Part shown: positions 26,601-41,227 of the stretch, piece by piece
Layout: every line of letters begins with the position of its first letter
How positions within the stretch are numbered: the first letter of the stretch is position 1
Assembly (NCBI RefSeq): GCF_035594125.1
Contig: NC_087197.1
Coordinates: 7,548,110 to 7,612,109 of the forward strand
Length of the DNA: 64,000 nt
Source of the DNA: Scylla paramamosain
Lineage: Eukaryota; Arthropoda; Malacostraca; Decapoda; Portunidae
Direction of reading: 5' to 3'
Notes under the pieces: model-generated
Seen by the model: only the letters and a program-made list of their open reading frames with translations
What the model was told of the DNA's origin: nothing
Database searches by the model: none
Translations under genes and position numbers: made by a program

Positions 26601-29487
26601 ATTATGAGTTTTTTTTTTTATAGTTCAAAAGAACCAAAAGGCAAAAAAACACAAAAACTCGTGTATATGGAGAAGGTTCCTAGATACCAAAATGCTGAAA
26701 CTCATGAATAACACTCTTAACTGAGAAACAGAACAACCTTACTAAATGCGTGTATTTTGAGTGCTTTTCACATTCTCAGTTACCAAAACCCCAAATTGCA
26801 TGCGAAATAACCTTTATGTGAGAAAAAAATGTCATTACCAGAAAAGGGTCTTTTAAGTGTTTTTCGGCGTGATAGGCAATTTTGGTATCCAAAATGCAAA
26901 GTACTAAAAAGCAGGGCAAACATATTACATTGGAATAACACTAATTTATACCAAAAACTTGCCTTTAAGTGTTTTTGAGCTGCTTAAATACCAAACCGCT
27001 AAAACGCATGCAAAACAAACTTTATGGAGAAACAGAATAACATTACCAAAAACATGTATTTTGAGTGTTTTTGATCATGTTATCTATAAAAACGCTTAAA
27101 TACATGGAAAGAACATTATGTTTGGGAAACAAAAGGACATTACGAGAAACGTGTATTATGAGTGTTTTTTAAGTTCCTTAAGTACCAAAAAGCTAAAACC
27201 CACAAATAACACTCTTTATTTAGAAAATAAAAAACAAAAAAAAAAATAAAAAAATAGGAATTTTTTTTTTGTTATTCATATTCATAGGTACCGATATGCC
27301 AAAATTCTGGGAAAATTCAGGGCAATCATATAATAAAAAAATATTATCAAAAAAGTTAATTTCAGCTTTTTTTTCGGATTGTTATGTACCAAACCCTAAA
27401 GTGCATGCAAAGCCTCCTATATGAGGAAATTAAACGACTTTACCAGAAATCTGTGTTTTGAGTGTTTTTTAGCATGTTAGGCACCAAAATGATAAATAAT
27501 ATGGAACTCACTCTATATGGGAGTCCAAAACAAAGTTACTGAAAACGTGTCTTCTCAGTGTTTTACGTAGAAAATCGCTAAAACGGATGCAAAGCAACCA
27601 ATATCAAGAATAAGAAAAATGTTACTAAAAAGATATATTTTGAGTGTTTTTCAGCTTGTTACCTACAAAAAAAAAACGCGAAAATTGATGTAAAGCACCC
27701 TATATTGGGAAACAAAAGGACATTGCAAGAAAAGTGTATCATGAGTGTTTTATAGTTCAAAAGAACCACAAGGGAAAAAACGCAAAATCTCGTGTATATG
27801 GAGAGGTTTCCTAGATACAAAAATGCTAAAACTCATGTATAACACTCCTAATTGAGAAACAGAAAAACCTTAATAAATGCGTGTATTTTGAGTGCTTTTC
27901 ACATTCTTAGTTACCAAAACCCCAAATTGCATGCAAAAATAGACTTGTGGGATAAAAAAAATGACTTTGCCAGAAAAGTGTCTTTTGAGTGTTTTTGAGC
28001 GTGATAGGCAATAAAGCACTAAAAAAGAGGGATATCACATTACATTGGAGGAAAACGAACTTTTACCAAGAACTTGCCTTTAAGTGTTTTTGAGCTCCTT
28101 ATATACCAAAACACTAAAACGCATTGAAAACACTCTTTATGGTGAAACAGAATAACTTTACCAAAAACATGTATTTTGAGTGTTTTTGATCATGTTGCCA
28201 ATAAAAACGCTAAAATACATGCAAAGAACACTATTTTTGGGAAACGAAAGGAGATTACGAGAAACGTGTATTATGAGTGTTTTTAAGTTCATTAATTACC
28301 AAAAAGCTAAAAGCCACTAATAACACTCTTTATTGAGAAACAATAAATAAATAAAAAAAAATACAATATTTTTTTTCTTTCTTATTCATCTTCACAGGTA
28401 CCGAGATGCCAAAATTCGGGCAAAATTCAGGAAATTATGTGAAATAAAAACATTATCCAAAAAGTTAAATTTAGCTTTTATCGGACTGCTATGTACCAAA
28501 CCCGTAAAGTGCATGCAAAGCCACATATATGGGGAAATTAAATGTCTTTGCCAGAAAACGGTCTTATGAGTGTTTTTCAGCATGTTAGGAACCAACACGA
28601 TAAATAACATGGAAGTCAATCTATATGGGAATCCAAAACAAAATTACTAAAAACGTGTCTTATCGGTGTTTTACGTAGAAAAACGCTAAAACGGATGCAA
28701 ACCAACCAATATGAAGAAATGAAATAACATTACCAAAAAGGTATATTTTGAGCATTTTTGAAATTGTTACCTACAAAAAACACGAAAATGGATGGAAAGC
28801 ACTCTATATTGGGAAGCAAAAGGACATTACGAGGAACGTGTATAATGAGTGTTTTATAGTTTCACAAGAACTACAAGGCAAAAAACGCAAAAACTTGTGT
28901 ATATAGAGAAGTTTCTTACATTCCAAAATGCTGAAACTCTGGAACAACACTCTTAATTGAGAAACAAAACCATCTTACTTAATGCGTGTATTTTGAGTGC
29001 TTTTCACATCCTTAGTTACCAAAACCCTAAATTACATGCGAAACCAGCTTTATGTGGGAAAAAAATGACATTACCAGAAAAATGTCTTTTGAGTGTTTTT
29101 GAGCGTGTTAGGCAATAAAGCACTAAAAAGCAGGGCAATCACATTACACTGGAATAAAACCAATTTTTAACAAGAACTTGCCTTTAAGTGTATTTGAGCT
29201 CGTTATATACCAAAACGCTAAAATGCATGCAAAATACACTTTATGGTGAAACAGAATAACATTACGAAAAACATGTATTTTGAGTGTTTTTGATCATGTT
29301 ACCAATAAAAACGCTTAAATACATGCAAAGAACCCCATTTTTGGGAAATGAAAGGACATGACGAGAAACGTGTATTATGAGTGCTTTTAAATTCATTAAG
29401 TACGAAAAAGCTAAAAGCCACAAATTACACTCTTTATTGAGAAAAAAAAATACAATATTTTTTTTTCATTCTTATTCATCTTCACAG
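23613..29487 (+). repeat. HOR copy 5, 5,875 bp
   Basis: This copy consists of D 23613-25599, A 25600-27287, B 27288-28397 and C 28398-29487. The inv1 block is at 24671-25151 and the inv2 palindrome at 26238-26249. It carries GGTGTA before inv1 and GAGTTT after inv2, like copies 1, 6 and 7. It shares GAACTTTTACC (near 28057) with copy 6; other copies have GAATTTTTACC. Confidence 0.95.
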
Positions 29488-32400
29488 GTAACGAGGTGCC
29501 AAAATTCGGGAAATTTTCAGGAAATTATATGAAATAAGGACATTATCAAAAAAGTTAAATTTAGCTTTTTTTTCGGACTGTTATGTACCAAACCCCTAAA
29601 GTGCATGCAAAGCCACCTATATGGGGAAATTAAACGTCTTTGCCAGAAAACTGTCTTATGAGTGTTTTTCAGCATGTTAGGAACCAACACGATAAAACCC
29701 AAGGAAGTCAATCTATATGAGAATCCAAAACAAAATTACTGAAAACGTGTCTTTTCGGTGTTTTATGTAGAAAACGCTAAAATGGATGCAAAACAACCAA
29801 AATGAAGAAATAGAATAACATTACCAAAATGGTATATTATTTGTGTTTTTGAAATTGTTACCTACAAAAAACGCGAAAATGGATGGAAAGCACTCTATAT
29901 TGGGAAGCAAAAGGCACCAAAAAGCATGTTAGGCACCAAAACGATAAATAATATGAAAGTCACTCTATATGGAAATCTAAAACAAAATTACTGGAAACGT
30001 GTGTTTTAAAAGATTTACGTAGAAAAACGCTAAAACAGATGCAAACCAACTAATATAAATAAATAGAATAACATTATCAAAAAAAGTATATTTTGTGTGT
30101 TTTTGAGCTTGTTACATAAAAAAAACGCGAAAATGGATGCAAAGCACTCTATATAAGGAAAAAAAAGGACATAACGAGAAGCGTATATAATGAGTGTTTT
30201 ATAGTTTCACCAGAATCACAAGGCAAACAACGCAAAAACTCGACTGTATGGAGAAGATTCTAAGATACCAAAATTCTGAAACTCATGAATAACAGTCTTA
30301 ATCAAGAAACAGAACAACCTTACTAAATGCGTGTATTTTGAGTGTTTTTTTTACATTCTTAGTTACCAAAACCCCAAATTCCATGCGAAACTAGCTTTAT
30401 GTGGGAAAAATATGATATTACCAGAAAAGTGTCTTTGAGTGTTTTTGAGCGTGTTAGGCAATAAAGCACTAAAAAGCAGGGCAATCATATTACATGGGAA
30501 TAAAACCAACTTTTAAGAAGAACTTGCCTTTTGGTGTATTTGACACGCATTTAGTAAGGTTGTTCTGTTTCTCAATTAAGAGTGTTATTCACGAGTTTCT
30601 GCATTTTGGTATCTAGAAAACTTCTCCATATACACGAGTTTTTGCGTTTTTTGCCTTGTGGTTTTTTTGAACTATAAAACATTCATTATACACTTTTCTT
30701 GCAATGTCCCTTTGTTTCCCAATATAGAGTGCTTTGTATCAATTTTTGCGTTTTATTTTTTTGTAGGTAACAAGCTCAAAAACACTCAAAATATACATTT
30801 TTGGTAATGTTTTTCTGCTTCTTGATATGGGTTGGTTTGCATCAGTTTTAGCGTTTTTCTACGTAAAACACTGAGAAGACAGGTTTTCAGTAATTTTCTT
30901 TTGGATTCCCACATAGAGTGAGTTCTTTATTATTTATCGTTTTGGTGCCTAACATGCTGAAAAACACTCAAAAGACAGATTTCTGGTAAGGTCTTTAATT
31001 TCCTCATATGCGAGGCCTTGCATGTCTTTTGAGTGTTTTTGAACGTGTTACGCAATAAAGCACTAAAAGGAAGGTCAATCACATTACATGGGAATAAAAC
31101 CAAATTTTACCAAGAACTTGCCTTTAAGTGTTTTTGAGCGCCTTACATACCAAAACGCTAAAATGCATGCAAAATACATTTTATAAAGAAACAGAATAAT
31201 ATTACCAAATACATGTATTTTGAGTGTTTTTGATCATGATATCTATAAAAACGCTTAAATACATGCAAAGAACTTTATGTTTGGGAAACGAAAGGACATT
31301 ACGAGAAACGTGTATTATGAGTGTTTTTTTATTTTTTTCAGTACCTAAAAGCTAAAACCCACAAATAACACTCTTTATTTAGATAAAAAAAATAATTAAC
31401 AAAAAATTTTAAAAATTGGATTTTTTATTTATTTATTTATTTTTTTTTTGTTATTTATCCTTATAGGTACCGAGATGCCAAAATTCTGCCAAATTTCAGG
31501 GAATTTATGTGGAAAAAAGAACATTACCAAAAGAGTTATTTATAGCTTTTTTTTCGGATTGTTATGTACCAAACCCTAAAGTGCATCCAAAGCCACCTAT
31601 ATAGGGAAGTTAAACGACTTTACCAGAAACCTGTCTTTTCAGTGTTTTTCAGCATGTTAGGCACTAAAACGATAAATAATATGGAAGTCAGTCAATATGT
31701 GAATCCAAAAGAAAATTACTGAAAACGTGTCTTTTCAGTGTTTTACGTAGAAAAACGCTAAAGCGGATGCAAACCAACCTTTATGAAGAAATAGAATAAC
31801 ATTACCAAAAAGATATATTTTGAGTATTTTTGAGCTTGTTACCTACAAAAAAATGCAAAAATGGATATAAAGCACTCTATATTAGGAAACAAAAGGACAT
31901 TACGAGAAACGTGTATAATGAGTGTTTTATAGTTTTAAAAGAACCAAAAAAAAAGAACGCCAAAATGCACACAAATTAACCAAACAAATGGGATTTTTCC
32001 TCATGTTAGGTACAACAATCTATACAGAATATAAAAAAACAGAACAACATTACCAAAAACGTATATTATAAGTGTTTTTGAGCTTCTTTGGTAATAAAAT
32101 ACTGAATCACGTGATTAGCACATTCATTTAGGCGTTTTGGTTTCTAAAAAGCTGGAAAACGCTTAAATCATACGTTTTTGGTAATGTCTCCCGATAAAGG
32201 CTATTGTGCACGCGTTTTAGCATTTTGGAACGTAAGAAGCTCAAAAACACTCAAAAGACACCATTTTGATAATGTTGTTTTGATTTTTATATAGAGTGTC
32301 TTCCATGCTCTTTAGAGTTTTGGTGCTAACGTTGAAAAGCCCCGAAATAACATTTTTTCTGGGAATGTCGTCTCTTTACCTTATAAAGGGTGAAATGGAT

Positions 32401-35354
32401 GATTTTTTGCGTATTGGTACGAAATAAGCTGAAAAACATTCAAAATACACGTTTTTGGCAAATGTGTATTATGAGTTTTTTTTTTTATAGTTCAAAAGAA
32501 CCAAAAGGCAAAAAAACACAAAAACTCGTGTATATGGAGAAGGTTCCTAGATACCAAAATGCTGAAACTCATGAATAACACTCTTAACTGAGAAACAGAA
32601 CAACCTTACTAAATGCGTGTATTTTGAGTGCTTTTCACATTCTCAGTTACCAAAACCCCAAATTGCATGCGAAATAACCTTTATGTGAGAAAAAAATGTC
32701 ATTACCAGAAAAGGGTCTTTTAAGTGTTTTTCGGCGTGATAGGCAATTTTGGTATCCAAAATGCAAAGTACTAAAAAGCAGGGCAAACATATTACATTGG
32801 AATAACACTAATTTATACCAAAAACTTGCCTTTAAGTGTTTTTGAGCTGCTTAAATACCAAACCGCTAAAACGCATGCAAAACAAACTTTATGGAGAAAC
32901 AGAATAACATTACCAAAAACATGTATTTTGAGTGTTTTTGATCATGTTATCTATAAAAACGCTTAAATACATGGAAAGAACATTATGTTTGGGAAACAAA
33001 AGGACATTACGAGAAACGTGTATTATGAGTGTTTTTTAAGTTCCTTAAGTACCAAAAAGCTAAAACCCACAAATAACACTCTTTATTTAGAAAATAAAAA
33101 ACAAAAAAAAAAAAAAAAAAAATAGGAATTTTTTTTTTGTTATTCATATTCATAGGTACCGATATGCCAAAATTCTGGGAAAATTCAGGGCAATCATATA
33201 ATAAAAAAATATTATCAAAAAAGTTAATTTCAGCTTTTTTTTCGGATTGTTATGTACCAAACCCTAAAGTGCATGCAAAGCCTCCTATATGAGGAAATTA
33301 AACGACTTTACCAGAAATCTGTGTTTTGAGTGTTTTTTAGCATGTTAGGCACCAAAATGATAAATAATATGGAACTCACTCTATATGGGAGTCCAAAACA
33401 AAGTTACTGAAAACGTGTCTTCTCAGTGTTTTACGTAGAAAATCGCTAAAACGGATGCAAAGCAACCAATATCAAGAATAAGAAAAATGTTACTAAAAAG
33501 ATATATTTTGAGTGTTTTTCAGCTTGTTACCTACAAAAAAAAAACGCGAAAATTGATGTAAAGCACCCTATATTGGGAAACAAAAGGACATTGCAAGAAA
33601 AGTGTATCATGAGTGTTTTATAGTTCAAAAGAACCACAAGGGAAAAAACGCAAAATCTCGTGTATATGGAGAGGTTTCCTAGATACAAAAATGCTAAAAC
33701 TCATGTATAACACTCCTAATTGAGAAACAGAAAAACCTTAATAAATGCGTGTATTTTGAGTGCTTTTCACATTCTTAGTTACCAAAACCCCAAATTGCAT
33801 GCAAAAATAGACTTGTGGGATAAAAAAAATGACTTTGCCAGAAAAGTGTCTTTTGAGTGTTTTTGAGCGTGATAGGCAATAAAGCACTAAAAAAGAGGGA
33901 TATCACATTACATTGGAGGAAAACGAACTTTTACCAAGAACTTGCCTTTAAGTGTTTTTGAGCTCCTTATATACCAAAACACTAAAACGCATTGAAAACA
34001 CTCTTTATGGTGAAACAGAATAACTTTACCAAAAGCATGTATTTTGAGTGTTTTTGATCATGTTGCCAATAAAAACGCTAAAATACATGCAAAGAACACT
34101 ATTTTTGGGAAACGAAAGGAGATTACGAGAAACGTGTATTATGAGTGTTTTTAAGTTCATTAATTACCAAAAAGCTAAAAGCCACAAATAACACTCTTTA
34201 TTGAGAAACAATAAATAAATAAAAAAAAATACAATATTTTTTTTCTTTCTTATTCATCTTCACAGGTACCGAGATGCCAAAATTCGGGCAAAATTCAGGA
34301 AGTTATGTGAAATAAAAACATTATCCAAAAAGTTAAATTTAGCTTTTATCGGACTGCTATGTACCAAACCCGTAAAGTGCATGCAAAGCCACATATATGG
34401 GGAAATTAAATGTCTTTGCCAGAAAACGGTCTTATGAGTGTTTTTCAGCATGTTAGGAACCAACACGATAAATAACATGGAAGTCAATCTATATGGGAAT
34501 CCAAAACAAAATGACTAAAAACGTGTCTTATCGGTGTTTTACATAGAAAAACGCTAAAACGGATGCAAACCAACCAATATGAAGAAATGAAATAACATTA
34601 CCAAAAAGGTATATTTTGAGCATTTTTGAAATTGTTACCTACAAAAAACACGAAAATGGATGGAAAGCACTCTATATTGGGAAGCAAAAGGACATTACGA
34701 GGAACGTGTATAATGAGTGTTTTATAGTTTCACAAGAACTACAAGGCAAAAAACGCAAAAACTTGTGTATATAGAGAAGTTTCTTACATTCCAAAATGCT
34801 GAAACTCTGGAACAACACTCTTAATTGAGAAACAAAACCATCTTACTTAATGCGTGTATTTTGAGTGCTTTTCACATCCTTAGTTACCAAAACCCTAAAT
34901 TACATGCGAAACCAGCTTTATGTGGGAAAAAAATGACATTACCAGAAAAATGTCTTTTGAGTGTTTTTGAGCGTGTTAGGCAATAAAGCACTAAAAAGCA
35001 GGGCAATCACATTACACTGCAATAAAACCAATTTTTAACAAGAACTTGCCTTTAAGTGTATTTGAGCTCGTTATATACCAAAACGCTAAAATGCATGCAA
35101 AATACACTTTATGGTGAAACAGAATAACATTACGAAAAACATGTATTTTGAGTGTTTTTGATCATGTTACCAATAAAAACGCTTAAATACATGCAAAGAA
35201 CCCCATTTTTGGGAAATGAAAGTACATGACGAGAAACGTGTATTATGAGTGCTTTTAAATTCATTAAGTACGAAAAAGCTAAAAGCCACAAATTACACTC
35301 TTTATTGAGAAAAAAAATACAATATTTTTTTTTCATTCTTATTCATCTTCACAG
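29488..35354 (+). repeat. HOR copy 6, 5,867 bp
   Basis: This copy consists of D 29488-31466, A 31467-33155, B 33156-34265 and C 34266-35354. The inv1 block is at 30544-31024 and the inv2 palindrome at 32105-32116. Private substitutions begin to appear in its right two thirds: CATTCATTTAGGCG near 32121, AAAAGCATG near 34031, GAAGTTATG near 34299, AAATGACTAAAAACG near 34510 and CACTGCAATAAAACC near 35015. It has GCAGGGCAATC near 30476 where copies 1-5 have GCAGTGCAATC. Confidence 0.95.
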
Positions 35355-38300
35355 GTAACGAGGTGCCAAAATTCGGGAAATTTTCAGGAAATTATATGAA
35401 ATAAGGACATTATCAAAAAAGTTAAATTTAGCTTTTTTTTCGGACTGTTATGTACCAAACCCCTAAAGTGCATGCAAAGCCACCTATATGGGGAAATTAA
35501 ACGTCTTTGCCAGAAAACTGTCTTATGAGTGTTTTTCAGCATGTTAGGAACCAACACGATAAAACCCAAGGAAGTCAATCTATATGAGAATCCAAAACAA
35601 AATTACTGAAAACGTGTCTTTTCGGTGTTTTATGTAGAAAACGCTAAAATGGATGCAAAACAACCAAAATGAAGAAATAGAATAACATTACCAAAATGGT
35701 ATATTATTTGTGTTTTTGAAATTGTTACCTACAAAAAACGCGAAAATGGATGGAAAGCACTCTATATTGGGAAGCAAAAGGCACCAAAAAGCATGTTAGG
35801 CACCAAAACGATAAATAATATGAAAGTCACTCTATATGGAAATCTAAAACAAAATTACTGGAAACGTGTGTTTTAAAAGATTTACGTAGAAAAACGCTAA
35901 AACAGATGCAAACCAACTAATATAAATAAATAGAATAACATTATCAAAAAAAGGTATATTTTTGTGTGTTTTTGAGCTTGTTACATAAAAAAACGCGAAA
36001 ATGGATGCAAAGCACTCTATATAAGGAAAAAAAAAGGACATAACGAGAAGCGTATATAATGAGTGTTTTATAGTTTCACCAGAATCACAAGGCAAACAAC
36101 GCAAAAACTCGACTGTATGGAGAAGATTCTAAGATACCAAAATTCTGAAACTCATGAATAACAGTCTTAATCAAGAAACAGAACAACCTTACTAAATGCG
36201 TGTATTTTGAGTGTTTTTTTTACATTCTTAGTTACCAAAACCCCAAATTCCATGCGAAACTAGCTTTATGTGGGAAAAATATGATATTACCAGAAAAGTG
36301 TCTTTGAGTGTTTTTGAGCGTGTTAGGCAATAAAGCACTAAAAAGCAGGGCAATCATATTACATGGGAATAAAACCAACTTTTAAGAAGAACTTGCCTTT
36401 TGGTGTATTTGACACGCATTTAGTAAGGTTGTTCTGTTTCTCAATTAAGAGTGTTATTCACGAGTTTCTGCATTTTGGTATCTAGAAAACTTCTCCATAT
36501 ACACGAGTTTTTGCGTTTTTTGCCTTGTGGTTTTTTTGAACTATAAAACATTCATTATACACTTTTCTTGCAATGTCCCTTTGTTTCCCAATATAGAGTG
36601 CTTTGTATCAATTTTTGCGTTTTATTTTTTTGTAGGTAACAAGCTCAAAAACACTCAAAATATACATTTTTGGTAATGTTTTTCTGCTTCTTGATATGGG
36701 TTGGTTTGCATCAGTTTTAGCGTTTTTCTACGTAAAACACTGAGAAGACAGGTTTTCAGTAATTTTCTTTTGGATTCCCACATAGAGTGAGTTCTTTATT
36801 ATTTATCGTTTTGGTGCCTAACATGCTGAAAAACACTCAAAAGACAGATTTCTGGTAAGGTCTTTAATTTCCTCATATGCGAGGCCTTGCATGTCTTTTG
36901 AGTGTTTTTGAACGTGTTACGCAATAAAGCACTAAAAGGAAGGTCAATCACATTACATGGGAATAAAACCAAATTTTACCAAGAACTTGCCTTTAAGTGT
37001 TTTTGAGCGCCTTACATACCAAAACGCTAAAATGCATGCAAAATACATTTTATAAAGAAACAGAATAATATTACCAAATACATGTATTTTGAGTGTTTTT
37101 GATCATGATATCTATAAAAACGCTTAAATACATGCAAAGAACTTTATGTTTGGGAAACGAAAGGACATTACGAGAAACGTGTATTATGAGTGTTTTTTTT
37201 TATTTTTTTCAGTACCTAAAAGCTAAAACCCACAAATAACACTCTTTATTTAGATAAAAAAAATAATTAACAAAAAATTTAAAAAATTGGATTTTTTATT
37301 TATTTATTTATTTTTTTTTTGTTATTTATCCTTATAGGTACCGAGATGCCAAAATTCTGCCAAATTTCAGGGAATTTATGTGGAAAAAAGAACATTACCA
37401 AAAGAGTTATTTATAGCTCTTTTTTCGGATTGTTATGTACCAAACCCTAAAGTGCATCCAAAGCCACCTATATAGGGAAGTTAAACGACTTTACCAGAAA
37501 CCTGTCTTTTCAGTGTTTTTCAGCATGTTAGGCACTAAAACGATAAATAATATGGAAGTCAGTCAATATGTGAATCCAAAAGAAAATTACTGAAAACGTG
37601 TCTTTTCAGTGTTTTACGTAGAAAAACGCTAAAGCGGATGCAAACCAACCTTTATGAAGAAATAGAATAACATTACCAAAAAGATATATTTTGAGTATTT
37701 TTGAGCTTGTTACCTACAAAAAAATGCAAAAATGGATATAAAGCACTCTATATTAGGAAACAAAAGGACATTACGAGAAACGTGTATAATGAGTGTTTTA
37801 TAGTTTTAAAAGAACCAAAAAAAAAGAACGCCAAAATGCACACAAATTAACCAAACAAATGGGATTTTTCCTCATGTTAGGTACAACAATCTATACAGAA
37901 TATAAAAAAAACAGAACAACATTACCAAAAACGTATATTATAAGTGTTTTTGAGCTTCTTTGGTAATAAAATACTGAATCACGTGATTAGCACATTCATA
38001 TAAGCGTTTTGGTTTCTAAAAAGCTGGAAAACGCTTAAATCATACGTTTTTGGTAATGTCTCCCGATAAAGGCTATTGTGCACGCGTTTTAGCATTTTGG
38101 AACGTAAGAAGCTCAAAAACATTCAAAAGACACCATTTTGATAATGTTGTTTTGATTTTTATATAGAGTGTCTTCCATGCTCTTCAGAGTTTTGATGCTA
38201 ACGTTGAAAAGCCCCGAAATAACATTTTTTCTGGGAATGTCGTCTCTTTACCTTATAAAGGGTGAAATGGATGATTTTTTGCGTATTGGTACGAAATAAG

Positions 38301-41227
38301 CTGAAAAACATTCAAAATACACGTTTTTGGCAAATGTGTATTATGAGTTTTTTTTTTTTTTATAGTTCAAAAGAACCAAAAGGCAAAAAAACACAAAAAC
38401 TCGTGTATATGGAGAAGGTTCCTAGATACCAAAATGCTGAAACTCATGAATAACACTCTTAACTGAGAAACAGAACAACCTTACTAAATGCGTGTATTTT
38501 GAGTGCTTTTCACATTCTCAGTTACCAAAACCCCAAATTGCATGCGAAATAACCTTTATGTGAGAAAAAAATGTCATTACCAGAAAAGGGTCTTTTAAGT
38601 GTTTTTCGGCGTGATAGGCAATTTTGGTATCCAAAATGCAAAGTACTAAAAAGCAGGGCAAACATATTACATTGGAATAACACTAATTTATACCAAAAAC
38701 TTGCCTTTAAGTGTTTTTGAGCTGCTTAAATACCAAACCGCTAAAACGCATGCAAAACAAACTTTATGGAGAAACAGAATAACATTACCAAAAACATGTA
38801 TTTTGAGTGTTTTTGATCATGTTATCTATAAAAACGCTTAAATACATGGAAAGAACATTATGTTTGGGAAACAAAAGGACATTACGAGAAACGTGTATTA
38901 TGAGTGTTTTTTAAGTTCCTTAAGTACCAAAAAGCTAAAACCCACAAATAACACTGTTTATTTAGAAAATAAAAAAAAAAGTTAAAAAAATAGGATTTTT
39001 TTTTTGTTATTCATATTCATAGGTAAGGATATGCCAAAATTCTGGGAAAATTCAGGGCAATCATATAATAAAAAAATATTATCAAAAAAGTTAATTTCAG
39101 CTTTTTTTTCGGATTGTTATGTACCAAACCCTAAAGTGCATGCAAAGCCTCCTATATGAGGAAATTAAACGACTTTACCAGAAATCTGTGTTTTGAGTGT
39201 TTTTTAGCATGTTAGGCACCAAAATGATAAATAATATGGAACTCACTCTATATGGGAGTCCAAAACAAAGTTACTGAAAACGTGTCTTCTCAGTGTTTTA
39301 CGTAAAAAATCGCTAAAACGGATGCAAAGCAACCAATATCAAGAATAAGAAAAATGTTACTAAAAAGATATATTTTGAGTGTTTTTCAGCTTGTTACCTA
39401 CAAAAAAAAAAAAAAAAACGCGAAAATTGATGTAAAGCACCCTATATTGGGAAACAAAAGGACATTGCAAGAAAAGTGTATCATGAGTGTTTTATAGTTC
39501 AAAAGAACCACAAGGGAAAAAACGCAAAATCTCGTGTATATGGAGAGGTTTCCTAGATACAAAAATGCTAAAACTCATGTATAACACTCCTAATTGAGAA
39601 ACAGAAAAACCTTAATAAATGCGTGTATTTTGAGTGCTTTTCACATTCTTAGTTAGCAAAACCCCAAATTGCATGCAAAAATAGACTTGTGGGATAAAAA
39701 AAATGACTTTGCCAGAAAAGTGTCTTTTGAGTGTTTTTGAGCGTGATAGGCAATAAAGCACTAAAAAAGAGGGATATCACATTACATTGGAGGAAAATGA
39801 ATTTTTACCAAGAACTTGCATTTAAGTGTTTTTGAGCTCCTTATATACCAAAACACTAAAACGCATTGAAAACACTCTTTATGGTGAAACAGAATAACTT
39901 TACCAAAAACATGTATTTTGAGTGTTTTTGATCATGTTGCCAATAAAAACGCTAAAATACATGCAAAGAACACTATTTTTGGGAAACGAAAGGAGATTAC
40001 GAGAAACGTGTATTATGAGTGTTTTTAAGTTCATTAATTACCAAAAAGCTAAAAGCCACTAATAACACTCTTTATTGAGAAACAATAAATAAATAAAAAA
40101 AAATACATTTTTTTCTTTCTTATTCATCTTCACAGGTACCGAGATGCCAAAATTCGGGCAAAATTCAGGAAATTTTGTGAAATAAAAACATTATCCAAAA
40201 AGTTAAATTTAGCTTTTATCGGACTGCTATGTACCAAACCCGTAAAGTGCATGCAAAGCCACATATATGGGGAAATTAAATGTCTTTGCCAGAAAACGGT
40301 CTTATGAATGTTTTTCAGCATGTTAGGAACCAACACGATAAATAACATGGAGGTCAATCGATATGGGAATCCAAAACAAAATTACTAAAAACGTGTCTTA
40401 TCGGTGTTTTACGTAGAAAAACGCTAAAACGGATGCAAACCAACCAATATGAAGAAATGAAATAACATTACCAAAAAGGTATATTTTGAGCATTTTTGAA
40501 ATTGTTACCTACAAAAAACACGAAAATGGATGGAAAGCACTCTATATTGGGAAGCAAAAAGGACATTACGAGGAACGTGTATAATGAGTGTTTTATAGTT
40601 TCACAAGAACTACAAGGCAAAAAACGCAAAAAACTTGTGTATATAGAGAAGTTTCTTACATTCCAAAATGCTGAAACTCTGGAACAACACTCTTAATTGA
40701 GAAACAAAACCATCTTACTTAATGCGTGTATTTTGAGTGCTTTTCACATCCTTAGTTACCAAAACCCTAAATTACATGCGAAACCAGCTTCATGTGGGAA
40801 AAAAATGACATTACCAGAAAAATGTCTTTTGAGTGTTTTTGAGCGTGTTAGGCAATAAAGCACTAAAAAGCAGGGCAATCACATTACACTGGAATAAAAC
40901 CAATTTTTAACAAGAACTTGCCTTTAAGTGTATTTGAGCTCGTTATATACCAAAACGCTAAAATGCATGCAAAATACACTTTATGGTGAAACAGAATAAC
41001 ATTACGAAAAACATGTATTTTGAGTGTTTTTGATCATGTTACCAATAAAAACGCTTAAAAACATGCAAAGAACCCCATTTTTGGGAAATGAAAGGACATG
41101 ACGAGAAACGTGTATTATGAGTGCTTTTAAATTCATTAAGTACGAAAAAGCTAAAAGCCACAAATTACACTCTTTATTGAGAAAAAAAAATACAATATTT
41201 TTTTTTCATTCTTATTCATCTTTACAG
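35355..41227 (+). repeat. HOR copy 7, last full copy, many private variants
   Basis: This copy consists of D 35355-37337, A 37338-39022, B 39023-40135 and C 40136-41227. The inv1 block is at 36413-36893 and the inv2 palindrome at 37977-37988. It carries many substitutions absent from copies 1-5, for example AGCTCTTTTTTCGG near 37416, CATATAAGCG near 37997, CTTCAGAGTTTTGATGC near 38181, GTAAGGATATGCC at 39023, GTTAGCAAAACC near 39651, GGAGGTCAATCGATATG near 40350 and CTTAAAAACATGC near 41054. Confidence 0.95.
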
